A stretch of DNA of 64,000 nt from Cohnella sp. CFH 77786 (GTDB lineage: Bacteria > Bacillota > Bacilli > Paenibacillales > Paenibacillaceae): the NCBI RefSeq assembly GCF_019400745.1, contig NZ_WJIB01000004.1, positions 1 to 64,000 on the forward strand, read 5' to 3'. Below are positions 31,900 to 40,924 of this stretch, one piece after another. How positions within the stretch are numbered: the stretch's first letter is position 1; the number at the start of each line of letters is the position of its first letter. The translations under genes were made by a program, and so were the position numbers. The notes beneath the pieces are model-generated. The model was not told where the DNA came from. It searched no databases and saw nothing but the letters and a program-made list of their open reading frames with translations.

Positions 31900-34148
31900 T
31901 TCTCGGTCCAGACGGCAAACCAATCAAAAAACCGGATACGAGCGAGATCGCCCGCGTCCTGAACACGTTCGGCGCATTTATGAAGTCGCTGCCGAACCCG
32001 GACATCATCCTGAAGAAGACCGGCAAGTCGGCGGAGATTTTCGAGGAGATGAAGACCGACGCGCATGTGTGGGCGGAGCTCACCAAGCGCAAAAGCGGCG
32101 TCCTCTCCAAGGATTGGGACGTACTCCCTGCCTCCGACGACAAGCGCGATCTGGAGATCGCCGCCTTCATCAAGGAGACGTTCGAGCGGCTCAACTTCGA
32201 CCAGGACATGCGGCAAATGCTCGACGCCGTATTCGCCGGTCGGAATATTCACGAGCTGATCTGGACGGAACGGGAAGGTCGCTGGACGATTGCCAACATG
32301 AAGGACCGCCCGATCGAATATTTCACCTTCGACATCGACGGGAACCTTCGCTTCCTGAAGAGCTTGGCCGACATCGAGGGCGAGCCGGTGCCGCCGGGCA
32401 AGTTCCTGACCGTCGTCCACGAATCAGGCGACGATCACAACCCCTACGGCGTGGCGCTGGCGACGAAATGCTTCTGGGCGTGGCAGTTCAAGAAGCACGG
32501 GTTCAAGTTCTGGGCGATCTTCATGGAGAAGTACGGCATGCCGACCGCAGTCGGCAAGTATCAGCCCGGCACGTCGCAAGCCGATCAGGACCGGCTGCTC
32601 GATGCGCTCGTCTCGCTCGTCCAGGACGCGGCGGTCGCAATCCCGGCCAACTCATCTGTGGACTTCATCGAAGCCGGTGACGCGAAAGGCGACGCGCACG
32701 AAGCATTCCTGCGCTTCTGCAATGCGGAAATCTCGAAGGCGATCCTCGGCCAGACGCTGACGACCGAGCTGCCGACCGGCGGATCGTTCGCCGCCAGCAA
32801 GACGCACGAGGGCGTCAAGGACGAGATCATCGAGGCGGACGCCAAGATGCTCATGAGCGCGATCAACACGGACCTGATCCCGTTCCTGGTTGCCTTCAAC
32901 TTCGGCGAGGTCGATTCGTATCCGTACTTCCATATCAACTTCGAGACGGAAGAAGTGCATAAGGAATGGGTGGAACGCGATGAGAAGCTGGTCAATATGG
33001 GCGTGCCGATCGCGGTGGACTACTTCTATGAGAAGTACAACATCCCTCGCCCCGGCAAGGATGACGTGCTGGTGAAGAAGGCGGAAGTCGCCCCTTCCCC
33101 GCTGTTCGCGGAACAAAACGTCTCACAAAAAGCGCGAAAAACGCACGACCATGATCGCGAGCTGCACGTCGTCCAGTTCGCCGCAAGCGAGGACGACCAG
33201 CTGGAGAGGGCCGATCAGCTTCAGCTGCTGTTCGCCCGGTCCGTGGACGCTGCGCAGCCGATCGTCCGCCGGATGTGGAATCACCTGGTCCAGCAAGTGC
33301 GTGAATGGAAGGACTTCGGCGCTGCCGATGTCAAGCGTTTGCAGCCGGATCGGGATGCGATCGCCGAACTGGCCGAGCTGATGAACCGCACCGGCATCGT
33401 CGCCTATGCGATGGGCGAGTACGGCGCGCACCTGGATTACCTGAAGGCCGAGCGCGAAGGCAGCGCCTCCTTCGCGGATGAAGACGACGAGCTGACGTAT
33501 AAGGTCATTGCCAAGCCGGTCAAATTCGAGGAGGCGATCCGCTACTTCTCGCAGCTGATGCCGCTGAACATCGAGCAGTACCGGAAATTGAATGAGGAGC
33601 TGAAGGCGAAGCACTTCACGCTGGCTGGCGTGCAAAGCCAGGATATGGTCCGGGCGATCCACGAAGCGCTGCTCGCTTCCCTGGAACAAGGGACGACCTT
33701 CGACGACTTCCTGAAGTTCGTGGACGCCAAGGCGGCGACGCTCGGCATCGCCGAATCGGACCCGTGGCACATGGAGACGGTGTTCCGCAACCAGATTCAG
33801 ACGGCCTACAACACCGGCCAGTATGAAAAGCTTCAGCAGCCGGAAATGGTGGATATGTTCCCCTTCTACCGGTATTCCGCCGTCATGGATTCGGGCACGC
33901 GGGCCAGTCACCGGGCAATGAACGGCCTGATCGCGCATCGCGACGATCCGATCTGGCAGGAATGGTGGCCTGCGAACGGGCATCGCTGTCGGTGCGGCGT
34001 GATCGCGATCAACAAATACCGCGCCGCCCGAGAAGGCATCACCCCGGCCAACTTCAGGCCGGACGTATCACCCGATCCGGGCTGGGCCAAGCCCCCGAGC
34101 GTCTCGCTTAGGGAAGTGCCCGAATCGGTCAAAGACCGCGAGGAATAA
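31896..34148 (+). CDS. Portal (DUF935) fused to MuF head-morphogenesis domain
   Basis: A 750-residue protein. Residues 1 to about 390 match Mu gp29-like portals (LSKDWDVLPASDDKRDLEIAAF, RNIHELIWTEREGRWTIANM, GEPVPPGKFL). The C-terminal third is a Mu F domain (PWHMETVFRNQIQTAYNTGQ...MDSGTRASHRAMNG...PANGHRCRCGVIAINKYRA). In Mu the two are separate proteins, gp29 and gp30; here one ORF covers both. It would form the DNA entry ring and carry a small number of minor head domains inside the capsid. Confidence 0.92.
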   Translation: MILGPDGKPIKKPDTSEIARVLNTFGAFMKSLPNPDIILKKTGKSAEIFEEMKTDAHVWAELTKRKSGVLSKDWDVLPASDDKRDLEIAAFIKETFERLNFDQDMRQMLDAVFAGRNIHELIWTEREGRWTIANMKDRPIEYFTFDIDGNLRFLKSLADIEGEPVPPGKFLTVVHESGDDHNPYGVALATKCFWAWQFKKHGFKFWAIFMEKYGMPTAVGKYQPGTSQADQDRLLDALVSLVQDAAVAIPANSSVDFIEAGDAKGDAHEAFLRFCNAEISKAILGQTLTTELPTGGSFAASKTHEGVKDEIIEADAKMLMSAINTDLIPFLVAFNFGEVDSYPYFHINFETEEVHKEWVERDEKLVNMGVPIAVDYFYEKYNIPRPGKDDVLVKKAEVAPSPLFAEQNVSQKARKTHDHDRELHVVQFAASEDDQLERADQLQLLFARSVDAAQPIVRRMWNHLVQQVREWKDFGAADVKRLQPDRDAIAELAELMNRTGIVAYAMGEYGAHLDYLKAEREGSASFADEDDELTYKVIAKPVKFEEAIRYFSQLMPLNIEQYRKLNEELKAKHFTLAGVQSQDMVRAIHEALLASLEQGTTFDDFLKFVDAKAATLGIAESDPWHMETVFRNQIQTAYNTGQYEKLQQPEMVDMFPFYRYSAVMDSGTRASHRAMNGLIAHRDDPIWQEWWPANGHRCRCGVIAINKYRAAREGITPANFRPDVSPDPGWAKPPSVSLREVPESVKDREE

Positions 34149-34163
34149 GGAGGCAAACAAGCG

Positions 34164-35111
34164 ATGAAATGGTATGAAGTGTTCCGCGCCGGGCGCTATG
34201 AGCCGCAAGGTGACTTTACCGAAGACGACATTCAGCAAGTCGTGGACAACTACGACCCGAACAAGTTCGAGGCGCCGATCGTCATCGGGCATCCGAAGCA
34301 GGACGATCCGGCCTTCGGCTGGGTGTCCGCCCTGAAGCGCGAAGGCGACAAGCTGCTGGCATCGTTCCGCCAGGTGGTGCCCGAATTTTCGGAGGCGGTC
34401 AACGCCGGGCGTTACAAGAAAGTGTCCGTCCGCTTGCGCAAGACGGACAATGGATGGACGCTGCGGCACGTCGGGTTCCTCGGCGCAGCCGCCCCGGCGG
34501 TGGAAGGACTGAAGCCCATCGAGTTCTCCCAGGAGGACCGTGAAGGCATACAAATCGACCTGGAATTTTCAGGTGAAAACAAGGAGGCCAAGAAGATGCC
34601 GGACAACAAGGATGACATCAAAAAAGAAGTGCGGGCCGAGCTTGAAAAAGAGTTCGCCGCCGAGCGTGAGAAGCTCAAGAAGCAAATGGAGGCCGACTTC
34701 GCCGCCGAGCGCGAACGGTCCCGCAAGCAGCTGGAGCGCGAGCGCGACATCCACGCTCTGATCGACGAGCACAAGACGAAGCTCCCTCCGGCGCTGCGGA
34801 CCGGCCTGGCCGAATTCATGCAGCAGCTGCCTGACGAGGAGACGGTCGAGTTCTCGGCGGAAGGCAAAGCGGTGAAGCAATCGCCGTATCAGTTCTTCCG
34901 GTCGTTTGTCGGCAATCTGCCGGACAAGGACGCGCTGTTCACCGAGTTCGCGAAGAACCAGGCGAGCGGCAGCAAGACCGCCGACTTTGCGGTCGGCCCG
35001 AACGAGCAGGTCGATGAAGATCGGCTGGAGCTCGACAAAAAGGCCCGCGACTTCGCGGAGAAAAACAAAGTGAGCTACGAAGAAGCGGTCATCGCCGTTT
35101 CTCGGGCGTAA
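34164..35111 (+). CDS. Head maturation protease/scaffold (Mu gpI-like)
   Basis: 315 residues. The N-terminal half resembles the Mu I protease (MKWYEVFRAGRYEPQGDFTEDDIQQVVDNY...APIVIGHPKQDDPAFGWV...KKVSVRLRKTDNGWTLRHVGFLGAAAPAV), and the second half is a charged coiled-coil scaffold (about residues 145-210, KKEVRAELEKEFAAEREKLK). As in Mu, an internal start could give a separate scaffold. ATG 34164 follows AAGGAGGCAAACAAGCG. Confidence 0.88.
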   Translation: MKWYEVFRAGRYEPQGDFTEDDIQQVVDNYDPNKFEAPIVIGHPKQDDPAFGWVSALKREGDKLLASFRQVVPEFSEAVNAGRYKKVSVRLRKTDNGWTLRHVGFLGAAAPAVEGLKPIEFSQEDREGIQIDLEFSGENKEAKKMPDNKDDIKKEVRAELEKEFAAEREKLKKQMEADFAAERERSRKQLERERDIHALIDEHKTKLPPALRTGLAEFMQQLPDEETVEFSAEGKAVKQSPYQFFRSFVGNLPDKDALFTEFAKNQASGSKTADFAVGPNEQVDEDRLELDKKARDFAEKNKVSYEEAVIAVSRA

Positions 35112-35126
35112 GGAGGGCAAGCGGCC

Positions 35127-35480
35127 ATGAACACGCAATATAATCCCGGTCATACGATCACCCGGATCGCTTCCGCCGCGGTCGGCGAATACCGTTTCGT
35201 CACCGCAGCCGGAGCACAGGCCGGAGCCGGAGCCGCCGCGATCGGCGTTTCGCTGACCGCCGCCGCAGCTGCTGGCGCAGCGCTGACGGTCGTCACCGGC
35301 GGCACGGCCCCGGTCGTTGCAGGGGCTGCCATCAACGCCGGAGATCCTGTCACCAGCGACGCGCAAGGCCGGGCGGTTCCGGCAGCCGCAGGCAACGTCA
35401 TCAACGGCGTCGCCCTGGAAGCCGCAGCTCTCGACCAGCCGGTCGAAGTGCTGATCGGCGCACCGTATGCCAAGGCATAA
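35127..35480 (+). CDS. DUF2190 capsid decoration protein
   Basis: 117 residues, Ala/Gly/Val-rich, with the DUF2190 features: ITRIASAAVGEYRFVTAAG near the start and GDPVTSDAQGRAVPAAAGNVINGVALEAA later. Members of this family are small capsid cement or decoration proteins. It lies between the scaffold and the major capsid gene with AAGGAGG upstream. Confidence 0.85.
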   Translation: MNTQYNPGHTITRIASAAVGEYRFVTAAGAQAGAGAAAIGVSLTAAAAAGAALTVVTGGTAPVVAGAAINAGDPVTSDAQGRAVPAAAGNVINGVALEAAALDQPVEVLIGAPYAKA

Positions 35481-35502
35481 CCAACCTAAAGGAGGCTAAA
35501 CC

Positions 35503-36417
35503 ATGCCCGGATTAGAGAAGACGAGGATCGTGGACCCGATCCTCACCAACGTGGCCATCGGCTACAAGAACGCCGAGTACATCGGTGAAAACTTGTTCCC
35601 GGTCGTGCCGGTGGACAAGGAGCAAGGCAAAATCCCGAAATGGGGCGCGGAGGCGTTCCGCATCTACAACACGCGCCGCGCGATCCGCAGCAAGACGAAC
35701 CGCATCGAGATGGACGCGACGACGGTGCCCTACTCCCTGGAGGAAGAAGCGCTCGAAGCGCCGATCGACGACCGCGAGTTGGAGGAAGCAGCGGAAGTGC
35801 TGAAGCTCGAAATGAGCCGCACGAAGATGCTGACCGACAACATCCGGCTGAAGATGGAGAAGGACCAGGCGGATGCCGCGCAAAACCCGGCCAACTATTC
35901 CGCCGGTCACGTCGAAGCCCTTTCGGGCACCGCCGTATTCACCGATCCGGCCAGCAAGCCGATCGATGTGATCGGCGACGGACGATCGACCATTCGCAGC
36001 AAGATCGGCCTGTATCCGAACGTGCTGGAGATCGGCGCGTCCGTGTACGAAGTGCTGAAGAATCACCCGCAGATCATCGAAAAGATCAAGTATTCGATGA
36101 AGGGGATCGCGACGACGGACATTCTTGCCGAAATCTTCGACGTGAAGAAAGTCGTCGTCGGCAAGGCGGTGTACGCGGATCGCGACGGCACGATGAAAGA
36201 CGTATGGGGCAAAAACCTCGTCCTGGCTTACGTGCCGGAGAGCTCCGCCGACATCTGGGTGCCGAGCTACGGCTACACGATGCGCAAGCGTGGCCGCCCG
36301 CAAACGTCGAAGTACCGCGACGAGACGGTCAAGTCGAACATCATCCACGTTGCCGATGTGTACGGTGTGGAGCTCACATCCAAGGACGCGGGCTTCCTCA
36401 TCACCGGTGCGGTATAA
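35503..36417 (+). CDS. Major capsid protein
   Basis: 304 residues. It has the usual features of a HK97-fold major head protein: an N-terminal arm, GKIPKWGAEAFRIYNTRRAIRSKTNRIEM (extended loop), an alpha-helical stretch with many Glu/Lys, and PSYGYTMRKRGRPQTSKYRDETVKSNIIHVADVYGVELT near the end. The position after protease/scaffold and decoration genes supports this. ATG 35503 follows AAAGGAGGCTAAACC. Confidence 0.9.
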   Translation: MPGLEKTRIVDPILTNVAIGYKNAEYIGENLFPVVPVDKEQGKIPKWGAEAFRIYNTRRAIRSKTNRIEMDATTVPYSLEEEALEAPIDDRELEEAAEVLKLEMSRTKMLTDNIRLKMEKDQADAAQNPANYSAGHVEALSGTAVFTDPASKPIDVIGDGRSTIRSKIGLYPNVLEIGASVYEVLKNHPQIIEKIKYSMKGIATTDILAEIFDVKKVVVGKAVYADRDGTMKDVWGKNLVLAYVPESSADIWVPSYGYTMRKRGRPQTSKYRDETVKSNIIHVADVYGVELTSKDAGFLITGAV

Positions 36418-36430
36418 GGAGGGCTAGGTC

Positions 36431-36682
36431 ATGGCGGACAAGGAAAAGCAAACGACGGCATCCTACAAGGCTTTGCGCCAGCTGCGGCATAACGACGAGA
36501 AGGTCAAGCCCGGCCAGACGGTCGAGCTGACCGAAGCCGAGGCGGAGCGCCTGCTCGATCTCGGCGCAATCGAAGCGCTGGAAAAGCCGAAGTCCGGGGG
36601 CAAGAACTCCGGCTCCGGCGGTAAGACGAAGGAAGGCACGGACGATCCGAAAGACGGCGAGAACGACCCGCCGAAAGAATAA
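36431..36682 (+). CDS. Small head-tail region protein (Mu gp35-like position)
   Basis: 83 residues: a short folded N-terminus (ASYKALRQLRHNDEKVKPGQTVELTEAEAERLLDLGAIEAL), which looks like a small SH3-like or FluMu-type domain, then a disordered Lys/Gly/Asp tail. Function unknown; the position points to head completion. Confidence 0.7.
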   Translation: MADKEKQTTASYKALRQLRHNDEKVKPGQTVELTEAEAERLLDLGAIEALEKPKSGGKNSGSGGKTKEGTDDPKDGENDPPKE

Positions 36683-36816
36683 CGTCCAGACGCTCTATTT
36701 TCGATTCTGACGGCTTGGGGGTATAAAAGGACTCACCGAGCCGGACAGGGGCGTTATCACGCGTTATAACGCGGTTTCCGAACGTGCTGGAAGGTTGAAG
36801 GGAGTGAACATCGACA
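36683..36816. other. Noncoding gap in the late operon
   Basis: A 134-base gap breaks the otherwise overlapping late genes. It holds TATAAA near 36731 and GGGCGTTATCACGCGTTATAAC followed by GCGG (about 36747-36771), with GCGTTATAACGC a perfect 12-base dyad. A second promoter or a regulator site is possible; I cannot say which. Confidence 0.4.
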
Positions 36817-37245
36817 ATGTACTGCACAATCGACGACCTGCTCGGCCAGATCGACAAGTCGAAACTGATCGAGCTGACGAACGACCGGGACAATCCGGCG
36901 GTCGATGAGAACGGACAGGAAATCATCCATGAGGGCAACGCGAACAGCGCGATCGACGCGGCGACGGCGGTTGTGAACACGTACATCGCGATGCGCTACC
37001 CCGTCCCTCTCTCCCCCGTTCCGAAAATCGTGAACAAGCTGACGGCGGACATTGCGATCTACAACCTGTTCACTCGTCACTACAACGATGAGGACAACGT
37101 GTTCACGCGCCGGTACCGGGACGCGATCAAACTGCTGGAAAAGATCGCGGCAGACGAAGTGAAACTCTCGGCCAATGAAAGCGGCATTCGCACCTACGCC
37201 CGCCGCAAGGTGTACGGCGAGGATTTTCGGAGGATGTACGACTGA
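36817..37245 (+). CDS. DUF1320 head-completion protein (Mu gp36-like)
   Basis: 142 residues, matching DUF1320: MYCTIDDLLGQIDKSKLIELTND...AIDAATAVVNTYIAMRYPVPLSPVPKIVNKLTADIAIYNLF...RYRDAIKLLEKIAADEV. These helical proteins form the head-tail connector adaptor. It overlaps the next gene by one base (TGATG). Confidence 0.9.
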   Translation: MYCTIDDLLGQIDKSKLIELTNDRDNPAVDENGQEIIHEGNANSAIDAATAVVNTYIAMRYPVPLSPVPKIVNKLTADIAIYNLFTRHYNDEDNVFTRRYRDAIKLLEKIAADEVKLSANESGIRTYARRKVYGEDFRRMYD

Positions 37246-37784
37246 TGGCTGCCGAGGGCGTTCGTGTCGAGGGTGACTGGTCCCGGCTGTTCGAGACGCT
37301 CCGCGATCTGAACCTCTCCAAAAGCGAGCTGCGGATGCTGAACGCGCAAATCGCGCAGATCGTCGCTGAAGGCTCGAAGGAGCGGTTCGAGACGGAGCGA
37401 TCGCCGGAAGGTGAGTCCTGGGAGCCGCTTTCCCCTGCTACGCTCATCGCCCGCGCCATGCGCAGGACCAGACGAAAGGACGGTTCCAGCGGGTATCGGA
37501 CGAAGCGCGGCAAAGTGTCGAAACGAGCCGAGCGGATCGTCGCCAGCGGTAAGCCGCTGAAGGATACCGGGCGACTGATGCGCTCGATCGCTACGAAGGC
37601 GACCGGCGAAGGCGCAGCCATCGGCACGAACCTCGTGCAGGCAGCGATCCAGCAGCTCGGCGGCAAAGCCGGGCGAGGAAAAAAGGTCGAAATCCCGGCC
37701 CGTCCTTTCCTCGGCGTATCCAGCAGCGAGGAAGCCGACATCAAGGAGCTCATCCAGGAGTTCATTCGGGAGCGTGTCCAATGA
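37245..37784 (+). CDS. Virion morphogenesis protein (Mu gpG-like)
   Basis: 179 residues of the phage virion morphogenesis family (Mu G, tail completion S): FETLRDLNLSKSELRMLNAQIAQIVAEGSKERFETERSPEGESWEPLSPATLIAR, later LKDTGRLMRSIATKATGEGAAIGTNLVQAAIQQLGG and PARPFLGVSSSEEADI. It takes part in joining head and tail. Confidence 0.9.
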   Translation: MAAEGVRVEGDWSRLFETLRDLNLSKSELRMLNAQIAQIVAEGSKERFETERSPEGESWEPLSPATLIARAMRRTRRKDGSSGYRTKRGKVSKRAERIVASGKPLKDTGRLMRSIATKATGEGAAIGTNLVQAAIQQLGGKAGRGKKVEIPARPFLGVSSSEEADIKELIQEFIRERVQ

Positions 37785-38272
37785 TCCACACGGCAAAAAA
37801 TCTCATCGAAACGACTTTGCAAACCGGCGGAATCAAGCAGATTTTCCGCGACGAAGACGCCTTCGACCGCGTTCGGGCTTCCCCTTCGGCGATCATCCTG
37901 ACCGCCCGCGAGAAGCTGGAGCCCGATCACCGGAAGGCGGCCAAGTTCGAGAACGCCGGGCGGCGCTTCCTCCGATCGAAGCGATTTAGGCGGATCACGC
38001 CGATCGAAGTGACCATCTTCGACCGAGACGAGGAAAAGGTCGATGCCTGGATTCGGTTGCTGCTTGCCGAGCTGCCGGACGGGATCGACGACGGCCAGGG
38101 CAATTATACGCCGCTTAGGCCGAAGGAAATCGAATGGATTCCCGACCAAAAGGACCGCGCGGCGGCCACGGTGTTCATCGAATTTGAATGGGGCATCTAT
38201 ACCGACCGCGAGCTCGGCAAGATCGAGCAGGTTCGGATCAACAACATTACGGTGGAGGAGACAAGCCCATGA
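37781..38272 (+). CDS. Mu gp37-like tail-terminator region protein (DUF1834)
   Basis: 163 residues; overlaps its neighbours by 4 bases on both sides. NLIETTLQTGGIKQIFRDEDAFDRVRASPSAIILTARE...IEVTIFDRDEEKVDAWIRLLLAELPDGIDDGQGN is compatible with the DUF1834/gp37 family, placed before the sheath in Mu-like phages. Confidence 0.75.
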   Translation: MIHTAKNLIETTLQTGGIKQIFRDEDAFDRVRASPSAIILTAREKLEPDHRKAAKFENAGRRFLRSKRFRRITPIEVTIFDRDEEKVDAWIRLLLAELPDGIDDGQGNYTPLRPKEIEWIPDQKDRAAATVFIEFEWGIYTDRELGKIEQVRINNITVEETSP

Positions 38273-38490
38273 GTGAAAAAACGAAACCGGCGTCCGACCC
38301 GAAACCGGCAGCGGAACAAAGGCCGATCGAAGAATGGCGGGATGCCCTGGGCACCGGCCAGACGCTTTTCGTCGGCCTCCTCGCTGCAAGCGGCTGGGCG
38401 GAAGGCTACGAATGCACGCAAAAAGAGTATGAAAAGGCCGTCGAAAGCTTCCTGAAGAAGCCCGTGCGGCCTGATAAGAAAGGATGGTGA
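38269..38490 (+). CDS. Small protein before the sheath gene
   Basis: 73 residues from ATG 38269 (ATGA overlap). A disordered N-terminus is followed by IEEWRDALGTGQTLFVGLLAASGWAEGYECTQKEYEKAVESFLKKP. It occupies the Mu gp38 place; function unknown. Confidence 0.65.
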   Translation: MSEKTKPASDPKPAAEQRPIEEWRDALGTGQTLFVGLLAASGWAEGYECTQKEYEKAVESFLKKPVRPDKKGW

Positions 38491-39902
38491 ACGGGATGCC
38501 GACAGGACTTCCTGACGCGAAAGTCGTCATCCAGGACGGCGGCCTCGGCGCATCACACGACGCGGCTGGCGGCGTCCATCTGAAAATCGGTGTTTGCTCG
38601 CTGGGCACGCCGAACCAAATATACCGGGTTTCCGACCCGAGCAAGATCGCATCCACGTTCGGGACCGGCGAGCTTGTCCGCGCGCTGCTGGATTCCATGC
38701 AGCTTGGCGCTCGTGACATCATCGTCATCCCGGCAGCGGCCAGCGTCGCGGGTACGGTCGGCGCGGTGACGAAAACCGGCACCGGCGGCAGAGTGCTGAA
38801 TGTAACCGGCACGCCGAACAACCGGTACGACGTGATCGTAAAGATCGTGAAGTCGGGCGCGGCCAACGCGGCGCAGTATCAGCTCTCGCTGGACGGCAGC
38901 ACGTTCGGACCGGTCCGCACGATTCCGAGCAACGGCACGATCGCCTTGCCGGACACTGGCCTGACGCTGAATTTCACGTCACCGACGCCTCCGACGACCG
39001 ACAACTTCGTCGAGGGCGACGAATACCGCTTCGAGACGACCGCGCCGCAAATGAGTAATGCCGACTTTTTGGCCGCGATGAACGTGGTCAAAAACAACTC
39101 GCTGAATTACGAGTACATCCACGTCGTCGGCGAGAGCGACAGCTCCCTGTGGGCGATGTGCGCTTCTGACGCGGTGGCGCTGGAAGAGAACCACAAGCCG
39201 ATCCACTTCATCTGCGAAGCGCAGCGGCCCGATGAGGGCGAAACGGTCGATCAGTGGGTGCAAGCCCTGATTACTGCCCGCCAGAGCTTCGTCAGCGACC
39301 GCGTGTCCGTCGTCGCCCCGATCGTGCAGGTCGCGGCGCTGGACGGCAGCGTCCGGTGGACGAATCTCGCAGGTGTGTATGCCGGGATTCTGGCACGCGC
39401 CCGTGTCAGCGAATCGCCGGGCAAGGTGATGAGCTTCCCGCTCACGAACGTGACGGCGCTCATGGAAGGCATGGACAACAGCCATATCAAAGCGCTCGAC
39501 GACGCCGGTTACATCACGGCCCGCACGTTTGAGGGGCTCTCCGGCTTCTATATCACGAATGGCCGGATGATGGCGAATGCCGGTTCCGACTTCGAGTTCG
39601 TCGAAGTACGCCGGACCGTGGACAAGGCGGCACGGCTCGTTCGCCAGGCCAGCGTCCGGTTCGTGCAAAGCGAAGCGGACGAAGACGGACTCGACAACTT
39701 GATCGCCAATCTGGCCGCACCGCTTTCCGGTCAAATGATGTCCGCTGGAGCGCCGGAGATCAGCGACTTCACCCTTTCCATCCCGGAAGGGCAGGACATC
39801 TTCTCGACGCGCAGCCTGGACATCGATCTGGCCGTCGTGCCGATCCCGATCATGAAGTGGATCACGGTTCGGCTGAAGCTGCAAAATCCGAATTTAAGCT
39901 AA
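38484..39902 (+). CDS. Contractile tail sheath protein (Mu gpL-like)
   Basis: About 470 residues forming the contractile sheath, which marks a myovirus-type virion. Typical stretches are GLPDAKVVIQDGGLG at the start, DSMQLGARDIIVIPAA, and the conserved C-terminal region (DDAGYITARTFEGLSGFYITNGRMMANAGSDFEFVEVRRTVDKAARLVR). ATG 38484 and ATG 38496 are both possible starts. The tube gene follows after 13 bases. Confidence 0.93.
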   Translation: MVNGMPTGLPDAKVVIQDGGLGASHDAAGGVHLKIGVCSLGTPNQIYRVSDPSKIASTFGTGELVRALLDSMQLGARDIIVIPAAASVAGTVGAVTKTGTGGRVLNVTGTPNNRYDVIVKIVKSGAANAAQYQLSLDGSTFGPVRTIPSNGTIALPDTGLTLNFTSPTPPTTDNFVEGDEYRFETTAPQMSNADFLAAMNVVKNNSLNYEYIHVVGESDSSLWAMCASDAVALEENHKPIHFICEAQRPDEGETVDQWVQALITARQSFVSDRVSVVAPIVQVAALDGSVRWTNLAGVYAGILARARVSESPGKVMSFPLTNVTALMEGMDNSHIKALDDAGYITARTFEGLSGFYITNGRMMANAGSDFEFVEVRRTVDKAARLVRQASVRFVQSEADEDGLDNLIANLAAPLSGQMMSAGAPEISDFTLSIPEGQDIFSTRSLDIDLAVVPIPIMKWITVRLKLQNPNLS

Positions 39903-39915
39903 AGGAGGAAGCTGC

Positions 39916-40347
39916 ATGATTAACGGCAAGGTGTACGATTGGGAATCGATCAGCGTCGGCCTGCCTTACGGCGTGGCGATCGCCATCTCCGGAATCGACT
40001 ACGACGACGAGCTGTCCGCCGAGCTGGCGTATGGCAAAGGCGCGGCTCCGCTCGGTTACGGTAACGGCAACTATACGGCTAGCGCCAAGATCACCCTTCT
40101 GCGCGATGAGTTCAACAAGCTGTTGGATTACGCGCGCGGCCAGGGCAAGCCGCTGTACCGGCTGCCGCTCTTCCCGATCACCGTTTCATACGCCAATGAC
40201 GGCGAGCGCACACGGACGGACGAAATCCGGGGCTGCAAGTTCACGAAAACGTCCAACAAAGGGGCACAAGGCGACACGAAGCTCGAAGTCGAGCTCGAAA
40301 TCCTTGTGACCGGCCAAATCATCCGCGACGGCGTTCGCGCAATTTGA
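39916..40347 (+). CDS. Tail tube protein (Mu gpM-like)
   Basis: 143 residues, placed between the sheath and chaperone genes. INGKVYDWESISVGLPYGVAIAISGIDYDDELSAELAYGKGAAPLGYGNG and EIRGCKFTKTSNKGAQGDTKLEVELEILVTGQI suggest the beta-barrel tube fold. AAAGGAGGAAGCTGC precedes ATG 39916. Confidence 0.9.
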   Translation: MINGKVYDWESISVGLPYGVAIAISGIDYDDELSAELAYGKGAAPLGYGNGNYTASAKITLLRDEFNKLLDYARGQGKPLYRLPLFPITVSYANDGERTRTDEIRGCKFTKTSNKGAQGDTKLEVELEILVTGQIIRDGVRAI

Positions 40348-40364
40348 CAGGAGGGTAACGATCC

Positions 40365-40712
40365 ATGAGCAAAGCAGCCAAAGCACCGATCAACAAGGAA
40401 GAGCTGAAGCAAAAATATGGGCGCGTGTACGAAATTCGCATCGAAGGGCTGGAATACGAGAGTGGCGACGAAGCCGAGTTCGTCTTCTACTTCACCCGCC
40501 CGAAGTCGAGCGACATTTCCCGGTTTACGAAGGAGCTCAACTCCAAGCCGGACATGGCGATGAAAAATCTCACGTTCTCCTGCATCATTCCCGAGCAGGA
40601 AGAAGAGCTGCGTCAGGCAGCCGACGAGTTTCCGGGGCTGCCGTTTAACACCGCCAGTCGCCTGATGGAGCTTGTCGGAGCAAGCGCGGCCACCAGCTTA
40701 AAAAAGTTATAG
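40365..40712 (+). CDS. Tail assembly chaperone, short form (Mu gp41-like)
   Basis: 115 residues ending ATSLKKL. The protein coats the tape measure during tail assembly. At its end the codons TTA AAA AAG contain the canonical slippery heptamer A AAA AAG in the right phase, so a share of ribosomes shifts -1 and makes a longer form with the next ORF, as for lambda G/GT and Mu 41/42. Confidence 0.88.
   Translation: MSKAAKAPINKEELKQKYGRVYEIRIEGLEYESGDEAEFVFYFTRPKSSDISRFTKELNSKPDMAMKNLTFSCIIPEQEEELRQAADEFPGLPFNTASRLMELVGASAATSLKKL
40700..40706 (+). promoter_or_regulatory. Programmed -1 frameshift site, A AAA AAG
   Basis: The heptamer lies in zero frame as ttA-AAA-AAG, just before the stop of the short chaperone. 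The -1 frame continues KKVIEAVSERFEEIDSNF and on to 40924 without interruption. Confidence 0.85.
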
Positions 40713-40924
40713 AAGCGGTGTCCGAGCGCTTCGAGGAGATCGATTCCAACTTCCTCGAAGCCGGGCACCTGCTGATCCGCAAATACTTCCCGGAAGCTCC
40801 CGACAATCTAGAACTAGAGGACTTCTCCGAGTTCTATGCAAAGTCGTTATGGTATGAGGACCGGGAAATCAAAATCCACGCCGCTGCGATCGCAATGGCC
40901 TTCGGCAGCGGTAAGGAAAAATGA
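40707..40924 (+). CDS. Tail assembly chaperone, frameshift extension (T domain)
   Basis: About 72 residues translated only as the -1 extension of the preceding gene: VIEAVSERFEEIDSNFLEAGHLLIRKYFPEAPDNLELEDFSEFYAKSLW. An internal GTG at 40718 exists but has no convincing ribosome site. The extension ends where the tape measure starts (ATGA at 40921), the standard order. Confidence 0.82.

Noticed and set aside
37127..38866. Long minus-strand ORF of 579 codons
   Set aside because: It lies antisense to four well-supported phage genes and has no ribosome site; GC-rich coding DNA often leaves such open antisense frames.
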